This document shows, one piece after another, positions 12,101 through 18,012 of a DNA stretch of 21,591 nt; within the stretch, counting starts at the first letter, position 1; each line of letters starts with the position of its first letter. The DNA lies in IMG/VR virus record IMGVR_UViG_3300021961_000729, positions 1 through 21,591 of that record; one strand, 5' to 3'. The notes under the pieces are model-generated. The model was given only the letters and a program-made list of their open reading frames with translations, did not search any database and was not told the DNA's origin. The position numbers and the translations under genes are program-made. Origin of the DNA: a virus.

Positions 12101-12344
12101 AAAATTTGTTTTAATTACATGGGAAGACATTTGTGCTTTTAATGATTGGAAAAATTTAGACGCAGCAAAAAAAGATAATGTTGCGATTTGTTATAGTGCA
12201 GGCTTTATTATTGAAAAGAATAAAAAAAACACAATTATTTGTTCTGATTGGTCAAACGATACGGAAGGAACTGAAGTAGGTAATCGTAATGTTATTCCTA
12301 ATTCTGTTATAAAAAAAATTGAAGTTTTGTATGAATATAAATGA
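12090..12344 (+). CDS. hypothetical early protein
   Basis: 84 residues (start FKKFVLITWEDICAFNDW, then VAICYSAGFIIEKNKKNTII and IPNSVIKKIEVLYEYK). Probably a small alpha/beta protein; no motif or membrane segment. Coupled to the Cro-like gene by an 11-base overlap and to the next gene by 14 bases. The pattern VGxIIEexdexIxIaxxwx...IPrxxI recalls small conserved phage proteins of unknown role that occur near regulators. Confidence 0.6.
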   Translation: MKFKKFVLITWEDICAFNDWKNLDAAKKDNVAICYSAGFIIEKNKKNTIICSDWSNDTEGTEVGNRNVIPNSVIKKIEVLYEYK

Positions 12345-12510
12345 ACGTTTAAATGATAAAGGACCCGATGATCTTGAAGCTAAACAATTAGTTTCAGAAA
12401 AAGAAGCTGCTGAGTTAAAAAAAATTATTGATTTAAAAGACAAAGCAATTGAAGAACTTACAGAAAAAATTAACAGAAAGCTTAACAATCTCAGAGAAAA
12501 AGGTCTTTAA
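12331..12510 (+). CDS. small coiled-coil protein
   Basis: 59 residues from ATG 12331 (MNINERLNDKGPDDLEAKQL). From residue about 17 it is a continuous amphipathic helix rich in Glu, Lys and Leu (EKEAAELKKIIDLKDKAIEE), a likely dimeric coiled coil. Overlaps neighbours at both ends, with an upstream TTG as a less likely start. Function unknown. Confidence 0.5.
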   Translation: MNINERLNDKGPDDLEAKQLVSEKEAAELKKIIDLKDKAIEELTEKINRKLNNLREKGL

Positions 12511-12631
12511 GTGCGTTAAGTGCAGTAAAACTGCAGTTATAATTGATGAAAAAGAATATTATTGTGGTGAGCATTATTGTATTAAGCATAACATTCCAGA
12601 AAGATATGGTTTAGAATTATGGCGCGTTTAA
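12449..12631 (+). CDS. small zinc-finger-like protein (start uncertain)
   Basis: 60 residues if started at TTG 12449. The meaningful part is FKCVKCSKTAVIIDEKEYYC followed by GEHYCIKHNI, with Cys22/25/39/44 able to bind zinc. The N-terminal 20 residues overlap the coiled-coil gene in another frame, and no ATG or GTG lies between them and the Cys motif, so either the TTG is used, or the Cys part is made by frameshift from the coiled-coil gene. It overlaps the next gene by 13 bases. Confidence 0.45.
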   Translation: MKNLQKKLTESLTISEKKVFKCVKCSKTAVIIDEKEYYCGEHYCIKHNIPERYGLELWRV

Positions 12632-13011
12632 ATTATTTTAATATCGGAGATCACTTCAGCGAGTACCATAGAAAGTTTGATGGTCTGGCAGGATTAGATT
12701 TGGATTTTATTGAGATTTGTAAAAAGTGCCAGGAGCCGCTGGCTATGTTTGAGACCGCGGTTGATAAAGGTCAAACCTATAAAACTACCACAGTTACCGA
12801 GAAAATTGCAAGAGCTTGTAAAGTACCATCATTCCTGGTTTTTTATACCCCTGGTTTAGCTCACGATGAAGTTACTCAATTTCGCATTAAGAAGCTCACA
12901 CCTGCCGAAAGTGAGCTGAGGGTCATGGAACCCCTAGAATTTATAAAGATGCTAAAAATACTGCAGGAGAGGCACAGCAATGAGTGTGTTTTAGCGGAGG
13001 TACCGTTTTGA
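12619..13011 (+). CDS. conserved phage hypothetical protein
   Basis: 130 residues. Features: YFNIGDHFSEYHR, DLDFIEICKKCQEPLAMFET (with CxxC), TVTEKIARACKVPSFLVFYT, and a C-terminal TQFRIKKLTP and EPLEFIKMLKILQER. The order Asp-Phe-(Ile)-Glu, then a hydrophobic strand ending in Glu, then the VPSFLVFY strand looks like a small restriction-endonuclease-like fold, as in phage proteins with LDFVExCxxCxxPLAxxE, but the usual ExK is ETA, so activity is doubtful. Sits just before a replication-type HTH gene and is coupled to it. Confidence 0.6.
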   Translation: MARLNYFNIGDHFSEYHRKFDGLAGLDLDFIEICKKCQEPLAMFETAVDKGQTYKTTTVTEKIARACKVPSFLVFYTPGLAHDEVTQFRIKKLTPAESELRVMEPLEFIKMLKILQERHSNECVLAEVPF

Positions 13012-13562
13012 GTTTCTTTGTAGCTGATGAAAGTATTTTAAAAAGCGAAAGATTAACCCCATCTGATAAGTTGGTTTATTTTGGTTTGGTTAGTTTTTAT
13101 AATCGTAAAACTAAGGTTTGTTATCCTAGGGTTCAAACGATAGCAGACAGGGTCGGGTTGTCTAAACTGACGGTGTACCGTTCCATTGCCAGACTAAAAA
13201 AGCTTAATATTATCCAGACTAAAAGAAAACAATCTACACTAGAATATAAGCTGCCATTACATGAGAATTTACTTAGTAATTCGAGAGTTATCAAATTTTA
13301 TAACTCTGAGTTATCAAATGTTATAAGTATTAATAAAACCAAAGTAATTAAACCATATAGTAATTATAATTATAGAAATAACTATTCTCAGAATAGCACC
13401 TACCTGCCAAGCCAGAATAAAGATATTGAGTTTCAAGGTATTAAATTAAAGTTTTACGCATCGGAAGGTTTGCTCGATCAATTCCGTGGCTCCGATGGTT
13501 TTGAATATACTAAGAATAGGTTAAACGGAGATATTAAAAAAAAAACTAAAAAATTAGCCTAA
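13008..13562 (+). CDS. HTH_36-type DNA-binding protein, replication initiator-like
   Basis: I start this gene at TTG 13008, which overlaps the previous TGA and follows GGAGGT (12996-13001) by six bases; the upstream ATG at 12984 lacks such a site. The 184-residue product has a wHTH at about residues 17-78 (LTPSDKLVYFGLVSFYNR, CYPRVQTIADRVGLSKLTVY, RSIARLKKLNIIQTKRK), the HTH_36 form common in phage O-like replication proteins and in plasmid initiators. The rest is Asn/Tyr rich, then a basic tail. A replication role fits the rightward early position; a regulator is the alternative. Confidence 0.65.
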   Translation: MSFFVADESILKSERLTPSDKLVYFGLVSFYNRKTKVCYPRVQTIADRVGLSKLTVYRSIARLKKLNIIQTKRKQSTLEYKLPLHENLLSNSRVIKFYNSELSNVISINKTKVIKPYSNYNYRNNYSQNSTYLPSQNKDIEFQGIKLKFYASEGLLDQFRGSDGFEYTKNRLNGDIKKKTKKLA

Positions 13563-13612
13563 TGCTTGCTAAACTTTAAATTTTAAAATAAGAATGAATA
13601 ACTATATTTAGT

Positions 13613-13873
13613 ATGCCTGGTCGTAACAAACTACTAAAGCAATGTGAAAGTTACACCAGGGGTTCTAATTTTACGGTACGTTGCAGATGTAAGGGTAATT
13701 TGATGAAAACAGGTCATTACCGTTGCAAGTATCATGCAGGGATGTCTACTGGTCCAACTTCAATTTCTGGACAGTTGAAATCTTTAAAAAACTTACCACA
13801 ATATAAAAACAAAACAGATGAGTACATTTTAGATGCAATTAGAAAAAATAGAAAATATTATCGAGAAGCTTGA
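13613..13873 (+). CDS. HGG-motif phage protein
   Basis: 86 residues with Cys11, CRCKGNLMKTGHYRCKYHAG followed by MSTGPTS. This is the small phage family with a Cys cluster and an HGGxSTGP motif, here HAGMSTGP, usually found next to the small terminase gene. It probably binds zinc through Cys23/25/37 and His residues. The C-terminal helix (DEYILDAIRKNRKYYREA) is encoded in a 41-base overlap with the small terminase. Biochemical role unknown; co-location suggests packaging or late regulation. Confidence 0.7.
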   Translation: MPGRNKLLKQCESYTRGSNFTVRCRCKGNLMKTGHYRCKYHAGMSTGPTSISGQLKSLKNLPQYKNKTDEYILDAIRKNRKYYREA

Positions 13874-14228
13874 AAACGGTAAAACTTTAACTGAAATTTG
13901 TAAGGATAAAAACTATCCTTCTCTTTCTGTGGTTTATCGTAAAATGCGTGAAGACGATCAATTTCATAAAAGAATTATGAAAGCACGTGAGATTGGAACG
14001 TTTACTATCCTTGACCAAATACACGAGATGTTAAGTAAACCTCAAGACCCTAAATACTTTCAACAGACTCGAGAACTAGCGCACCACGCAAGATGGTTAG
14101 CATCTAAGTTAGCTAGTGGTATTTTTGGAGATAAGGTTAAACAGGAAATTAAATCAGATAATACAATTACGATTAGTTGGGGAAGACCCCAGGAGCCTAA
14201 AGAGGCTCCCGAGGTAATTGAGGGTTAG
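13833..14228 (+). CDS. terS: terminase small subunit (Sf6-like)
   Basis: 131 residues. An N-terminal HTH (ENGKTLTEICKDKNYPSLSV, VYRKMREDDQFHKRIMKAR) is followed by a helical oligomerisation core (HEMLSKPQDPKYFQQ, HHARWLASKLASGIFGDKVK) and a short acidic tail. The DARKW-like HARWLASKLA and GDKV elements are typical of Sf6-type small terminases, which form rings that recognise phage DNA and hand it to the large subunit. The gene overlaps the HGG-motif gene. Its TAG interlocks with the stop of the leftward gene (TTAG at 14225-14228). Confidence 0.82.
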   Translation: MQLEKIENIIEKLENGKTLTEICKDKNYPSLSVVYRKMREDDQFHKRIMKAREIGTFTILDQIHEMLSKPQDPKYFQQTRELAHHARWLASKLASGIFGDKVKQEIKSDNTITISWGRPQEPKEAPEVIEG

Positions 14229-14788
14229 ACTAAATTATTTTTTTTGTAACATGCGTTAATGTTCTGCGCGATAGCTAGATTGATTTGATTATTAATCTTT
14301 TTTTGTTCTTCTTCTCTAGCTTTTGTCTCTGGTGAGTTTGCGTCTGCTTTCATTCTTGCTAAGTCTGCAAGGTCTGAAAGATTGTATTCACCTCTTTTTT
14401 CTACTGTCCAAGTTACTTTACTCATAACGTGGTTAATTGCTTTGATATTACATACTTGTTTTTTCTGTAAATCTGACAATTTATTGTAGTCAATTGTTTT
14501 TAAAGATTGCTCTACTTGTTGAGTTGTTGCATGTTTTCCAAAACCAGTAGACTTAACATGTCCATTGTCTGCAATGTATAAAAGCAAAACAGCTTCATAA
14601 GTAGATTTTTTTGGTTTACACCATTGGTTGTTTTTTGGATTTAAAGTAGCATAACAAAATCTATCACCATGTTTTGTAGTTTCTACCCAATAACGTCTTT
14701 TAGTCTTTAATCTAAATCCCCAAGGGTAATTATCAACTTCTATAGAGTTTTCGAAGCTGTCCTTGTTGTAAATGTATGATTTAGTCAT
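14225..14788 (-). CDS. conserved phage hypothetical, leftward gene within packaging module
   Basis: 187 residues containing YPWGFRLKTKRRYWVETTKH, GDRFCYATLNPKNNQWCKPK and KKSTYEAVLLLYIADNGHVK. The same order (YPxGFrLrT.iRYWiEt, GqRfvxqTlNPKTxxWNKPKkSTY) recurs in diverse marine phages, with no assigned role. The gene runs against its neighbours, has its own upstream region with the palindrome at 14831 and a good AAAGGAG site, and converges on terS with interlocked stops. This makes it moron-like or a separately regulated early gene. It would be transcribed antisense to terS if it read through. Confidence 0.7.
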   Translation of the reverse strand: MTKSYIYNKDSFENSIEVDNYPWGFRLKTKRRYWVETTKHGDRFCYATLNPKNNQWCKPKKSTYEAVLLLYIADNGHVKSTGFGKHATTQQVEQSLKTIDYNKLSDLQKKQVCNIKAINHVMSKVTWTVEKRGEYNLSDLADLARMKADANSPETKAREEEQKKINNQINLAIAQNINACYKKNNLV

Positions 14789-14830
14789 TGATTTTCTCCT
14801 TTATTAGTTATAATCTTAATCTAGTTATTT

Positions 14831-14845
14831 TTGACAAAATGTCAA
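14831..14845. promoter_or_regulatory. operator-like palindrome, copy B (TTGACAAAATGTCAA)
   Basis: Perfect TTGAC-N5-GTCAA palindrome in the 117-base gap between the leftward gene and the rightward small gene at 14906. Read leftward it supplies TTGACA/TTGTCA as -35, with TTATAA-like sequence 17-18 bases downstream of TTGTCA. Rightward, TATAAC at 14887-14892 could serve as a -10 for the late genes, so it may influence both. Confidence 0.6.
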
Positions 14846-14905
14846 TCCATGATTGTTAAAATAATTAATAAACAAATGTTACAAAATATAACAAGGAGAA
14901 ATTAA

Positions 14906-15055
14906 ATGGCTAAAGTAAAAGGTCTTTATGCAAATATTCATGCAAAAAGAAAACGTATTGCTGCAGGCTCTGGTGAAAGAATGAGGAAGCCAGGAACTAA
15001 AGGCGCACCAACTAGAAAACAATTTCAAAGAGCTGCTAAAACTGCTAAAAGATAA
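14906..15055 (+). CDS. small basic phage protein (49 residues)
   Basis: ATG 14906 follows AAGGAG by seven bases, and the stop is at 15053-15055. The product (MAKVKGLYANIHAKRKRIAA, then GERMRKPGTKGAPT) belongs to a recognisable class of small, very basic phage proteins with GLYANIxAKRxRIxAGSGExMRKPGxKGAPT, common in marine podoviruses and siphoviruses and found near packaging genes. High Lys/Arg content suggests nucleic-acid binding. It starts the rightward packaging/head unit after the interruption. Confidence 0.7.
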   Translation: MAKVKGLYANIHAKRKRIAAGSGERMRKPGTKGAPTRKQFQRAAKTAKR

Positions 15056-15057
15056 TA

Positions 15058-15327
15058 ATGAGAAAAGAACATAAAAATCCTAAAGGTGGTCTCTCTCAAC
15101 GTGGTAGAGATTATTTTAAAAGAACTGAAGGTGCTAATTTGAAAGCTCCAGTTAAATCTGGAACTAATCCTAGACGCGTTAGTTTTGCAGCTAGGTTTGC
15201 GGGGATGAAGGGACCCATGAAGAATGATAAAGGAGAGCCAACGAGATTAGCTCTTGCTTTAAAAGCTTGGGGGTTTGGAAGTAAAGAGTCAGCAGCTAAG
15301 TTTGCTGCTAATAACAAGAAGGCTTGA
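15058..15327 (+). CDS. DUF6321-like small protein
   Basis: 89 residues with KGGLSQRGRDYFKRTEGANL, KAPVKSGTNPRRVSFAARFA and GPMKNDKGEPTRLALALKAWG. This sequence pattern is the DUF6321 family of small basic phage proteins. Similar elements occur in many marine phages next to terminase genes. Role unknown. Starts two bases after the previous stop. The next 269 bases carry no gene. Confidence 0.75.
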   Translation: MRKEHKNPKGGLSQRGRDYFKRTEGANLKAPVKSGTNPRRVSFAARFAGMKGPMKNDKGEPTRLALALKAWGFGSKESAAKFAANNKKA

Positions 15328-15596
15328 TTGTTGGTTTTTTTGGTAGAGAAGACAAGGTCTCGCGCGTGTGTTATGGAGTACGAACAAAACAAGAACACAC
15401 AAACAAGACACAAACAATAAATAAAAGATAAGATAAATAAAAGTTTATCGCGGGTATTGTATCTGAGACACAATCTATAGCATGTAAAAATGCAACATTG
15501 TGTTGCAAAAATGCCACTATACCCGCTAAACTGGTCGCAGGTCGCAAGATATATATATCCCGACCTGTTGACACAGACACACAGAGACAAAGAACT
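15328..15596. other. longest non-coding interval, between DUF6321 gene and the terminase operon
   Basis: 269 bases. The first part (about 15375-15443) is an A/C-rich strand with many AACA/ACAA repeats; the second part (15444-15567) is a set of inverted and direct repeats listed separately. A consensus-like TTGACA at 15568-15573 lies 24 bases before the next ATG without a matching -10. There is no convincing terminator; only a weak CAAG/CTTG hairpin before a T-run near 15341. Confidence 0.6.
15444..15567. repeat. clustered inverted/direct repeats; candidate packaging site, structured leader or att region
   Basis: Outer stem: TTTA-(TC)-GCGGGTAT (15444-15457) with ATACCCGCTAAA (15519-15530), 12 bp with a two-base bulge. 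Inside it: TGCAACA-TTG-TGTTGCA (15491-15507), ATTGT/ACAAT (15456-15460, 15470-15474) and direct repeats AAAAATGC (15486, 15507). Next to it: tandem GGTCGCA x2 (15533-15546), then a 30-base palindrome with arms CAGGTCG (15538) and CGACCTG (15561) around GATATATATATC (15548-15559). The cluster stands between packaging genes and is locally GC-richer at its arms. Confidence 0.6.
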
Positions 15597-15800
15597 ATGA
15601 AAAACAAAAAACCTAAAATAGACAAAAACTTAACAACACTTGCATTTGTAGATAAAGAAACTAATAGTCTAGTTATACATGTTCATGGTTTTGAAAATTC
15701 TGATATTGCAGAAGCTTTTGCAAGTTATCTATTAACTAAGTCTGGCATGAGTTATGAAACAGCAAACAATTTATTTGATTGTATACCAACGATACATTAA
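15597..15800 (+). CDS. conserved small hypothetical protein
   Basis: 67 residues from ATG 15597 (MKNKKPKIDKNLTTLAFVDK), containing SLVIHVHGFENSDIAEAFAS and KSGMSYE. I prefer this ATG because the upstream in-frame part would lie in the repeat cluster. Small alpha/beta protein like those found immediately before terL in many marine phages. Its TAA overlaps the large terminase start (TAATG), showing translational coupling. Function unknown. Confidence 0.65.
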   Translation: MKNKKPKIDKNLTTLAFVDKETNSLVIHVHGFENSDIAEAFASYLLTKSGMSYETANNLFDCIPTIH

Positions 15801-17074
15801 TGCACATAGAGTTATATACACCTAGACCCCAACAACAAGAACTTCACGACTTGCTAGACAAACATAGATTTGCGGTTCTTAACTGCCACCGAAGATTTGG
15901 TAAGACAGTTTGTATTTTAAATCATTTAATCAAAGCCGCGCTTATGCACCCTTTGCCAAACCCAAGGTTCGCATATGTGGCTCCAACTTATAAGCAAGCT
16001 AAATCTATTGCATGGGATTATATAAAACAATTTACTGCTAAGATACCTAACACAAGATACAATGAAACAGAATTAAGATGCGATTTACCTAATGGTTCTC
16101 GTATAACATTGTTATCGAGTGAGAACGCAGAAAGCATAAGGGGTATATTCTTAGACGGGGTGTGTATAGACGAGACAGCGCAAGTAGACCCTAAACTTTG
16201 GAATGAAATTTTAAGACCTGCATTATCAGATCGTAAGGGGTTTTGTTATTTTATAGGTACTCCTGCTGGCATGCAAAATTTTTTTTACGAAATTTATCAA
16301 CATGCTATGAAAGATGAGAAGTGGCTAGCATTTACAGCTCCAGTATCTAAAACTAAAATTATTGACCAGGAAGAATTAGATGCTGCCTTAGCTCAAATGG
16401 GTGAAGCTAAATATAAACAAGAATTTGAATGTGATTGGATTGCCAACATCGAAGGTTCCATATATGGCAATCTGGTCAAGCAAGCAGAAGAAAAAAATAG
16501 AATAACTAGAATTGATTATGACCCTGCACTTCCAGTTAATACAGTTTGGGATATAGGAGTAGGAGACTCAACCGCTATTATCTTTTATCAATTATTAGGT
16601 AACACAGTAAGAATTATTGATTATTACGAAAACAATCGTGAAGGTTTACCGCATTATGTAAATATCATAAAACAAAAAGATTATGTGTATGAGCATCATT
16701 ATGCACCGCATGATATTGAAGTTACTGAATTTAGCCTAGGTAAAACCAGGCGCGAGGTCGCTTATCAACTGGGTATTAATTTTAAAATTTTACCAAAATT
16801 ACCATTAGAAGACGGTATTCATGCTGCTAAAATGATATTTCCTAGAGTTTATATTGATCTTGAAAACTGCCGACCATTAATAGATGCGCTTAGACATTAT
16901 CATAGAAAGTATAATGAGAAGATGAGAATGTTCTCCAACAAGCCAATTCACGATTGGAGTTCCCATGCTAACGATGCTTTTAGATATATGGCAATTGCAA
17001 TTGATGAGTTGCCAAATCAAAAAAATTTGAATAAAAGATTTCCTAATGCTATATCAGAATATAAAATTTTATAA
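15800..17074 (+). CDS. terL: terminase large subunit
   Basis: 424 residues from ATG 15800, in TAATG overlap with the upstream gene. ATPase domain: Walker A CHRRFGKT (29-36), Walker B FLDGVCIDE (Asp124-Glu125), coupling motif YFIGTPAG. Nuclease domain (RNase H fold): Asp251 (VWDIGVGDSTAI), Asp305 (YAPHDIEVTEF) and Asp392 (HANDAFRYMA). Complete motor and nuclease motifs indicate an active packaging enzyme that pumps DNA into the prohead through the portal encoded downstream. The 424-residue length is within the normal range. The terL-portal order is standard. Confidence 0.95.
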   Translation: MHIELYTPRPQQQELHDLLDKHRFAVLNCHRRFGKTVCILNHLIKAALMHPLPNPRFAYVAPTYKQAKSIAWDYIKQFTAKIPNTRYNETELRCDLPNGSRITLLSSENAESIRGIFLDGVCIDETAQVDPKLWNEILRPALSDRKGFCYFIGTPAGMQNFFYEIYQHAMKDEKWLAFTAPVSKTKIIDQEELDAALAQMGEAKYKQEFECDWIANIEGSIYGNLVKQAEEKNRITRIDYDPALPVNTVWDIGVGDSTAIIFYQLLGNTVRIIDYYENNREGLPHYVNIIKQKDYVYEHHYAPHDIEVTEFSLGKTRREVAYQLGINFKILPKLPLEDGIHAAKMIFPRVYIDLENCRPLIDALRHYHRKYNEKMRMFSNKPIHDWSSHANDAFRYMAIAIDELPNQKNLNKRFPNAISEYKIL

Positions 17075-17084
17075 GGAATAAATA

Positions 17085-17306
17085 ATGGGATTTTTAAAAC
17101 CAAAGATACCTGCACCACCCCCACCTCCTCCACCAGCGCCAGAACCGCCAAGTTTTGAGGATGAGGAAAGAGAACAGGAAGCTAGGGAAAAAATGGAAAA
17201 AATTATGCGTGCTAGAAAAGGACGAAGATCAACTATTCTTACAGGTCCTGGTGGTCTAGCAGATGATGAAGAAAAAATTAAAAAGAAAGTTTTGTTAGGA
17301 GAATAA
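17085..17306 (+). CDS. Pro-rich small protein with GRxxTILT C-terminal motif
   Basis: 73 residues: N-terminal MGFLKPKIPAPPPPPPPAPE, an acidic helix (FEDEEREQEAREKMEKIMR), and the motif GRRSTILTGPGGL...KKKVLLGE. Small proteins with a poly-Pro segment and a C-terminal GRxSTILTGxxGL...KKxLLG motif are common next to T7-like portal genes. Their role is unknown; they may be minor virion or assembly proteins. Shares its C-terminal motif with the next gene. Confidence 0.7.
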   Translation: MGFLKPKIPAPPPPPPPAPEPPSFEDEEREQEAREKMEKIMRARKGRRSTILTGPGGLADDEEKIKKKVLLGE

Positions 17307-17307
17307 A

Positions 17308-18003
17308 ATGGCAAGACAAGATAGAGACTCACAATATGGAGGAGGTTCTTATTCCTCTGCATCTAATCGATCTGGTCGAACACAAAGTTATGGTGGTGGA
17401 GATAATAATCGAGAAACTTATCGAACATCTACTACATATCAAAAAAGTGTAACTCCAACAGTATTACAAAAAAGTAAAGAACAATTAGAAAAAGATAAAA
17501 TAAAAAAACAAATGGAAGATTTTGCAAACTATACTTATCAAGAACCAAAGTTTATGCCTTCTATTGCTGGAAAAATTTTTTCAAAATTATTTGGTGAAAA
17601 AAGTTTTGAAGTTAATAAAGCATATTACACAAAAAATGTTATTGGCAAAACTAATCCAATAACAGGCAAAGCTTATGCAGGTTCTATAGAAGACTTTCAA
17701 AGTTATATGAGAGGTAGAGGTATGGGAACCTTAGATGCAATGGGAAGAACTGTACCACAGACATCAAGACGTGATGATCGAAGAATTATAAATCAAGTAC
17801 AACAAGCAGCTGTTAATCAAGCACCTGCTGGACCTACAACTTCAGAAATGAGTTTATCAACTGCTGCTTTTGATACAGAAAGAACTGCTGCACAAGAAGC
17901 GCTTGCTGTTAAAAAACGTGGTAGAAAAGAAACAATATTAACAAGTACAACTGGTTTAGGTAGCACTTCACCAATTGTTGCAAAAAAAACTTTGCTGGGT
18001 TAG
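17308..18003 (+). CDS. hypothetical virion/assembly protein with GRxxTILT C-terminal motif
   Basis: 231 residues. The N-terminal 60 residues are Gly/Ser/Arg/Tyr rich and probably disordered (DSQYGGGSYSSASNRSGR). The middle has a folded section (FANYTYQEPKFMPSIAGKIF, YAGSIEDFQSYMRGRG). The C-terminus GRKETILTSTTGLG ... VAKKTLLG repeats the ending of the preceding protein. Starts one base after the previous stop. Placement between terL and portal and the shared motif suggest a head-assembly partner; no enzymatic motif. Confidence 0.65.
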   Translation: MARQDRDSQYGGGSYSSASNRSGRTQSYGGGDNNRETYRTSTTYQKSVTPTVLQKSKEQLEKDKIKKQMEDFANYTYQEPKFMPSIAGKIFSKLFGEKSFEVNKAYYTKNVIGKTNPITGKAYAGSIEDFQSYMRGRGMGTLDAMGRTVPQTSRRDDRRIINQVQQAAVNQAPAGPTTSEMSLSTAAFDTERTAAQEALAVKKRGRKETILTSTTGLGSTSPIVAKKTLLG

Positions 18004-18012
18004 GAGGAATAA

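Noticed and set aside
15315-15341. CAAG/CTTG hairpin followed by a T-run after the DUF6321 gene
   Set aside because: Only four base pairs, with eight bases between the stem and the T-run; too weak for an intrinsic terminator.
15111-15625. Leftward frames with hydrophobic, Cys-rich products across the repeat cluster
   Set aside because: They cross the DUF6321 gene and repeat structures antisense, and are composition artefacts of A/C-rich sequence.
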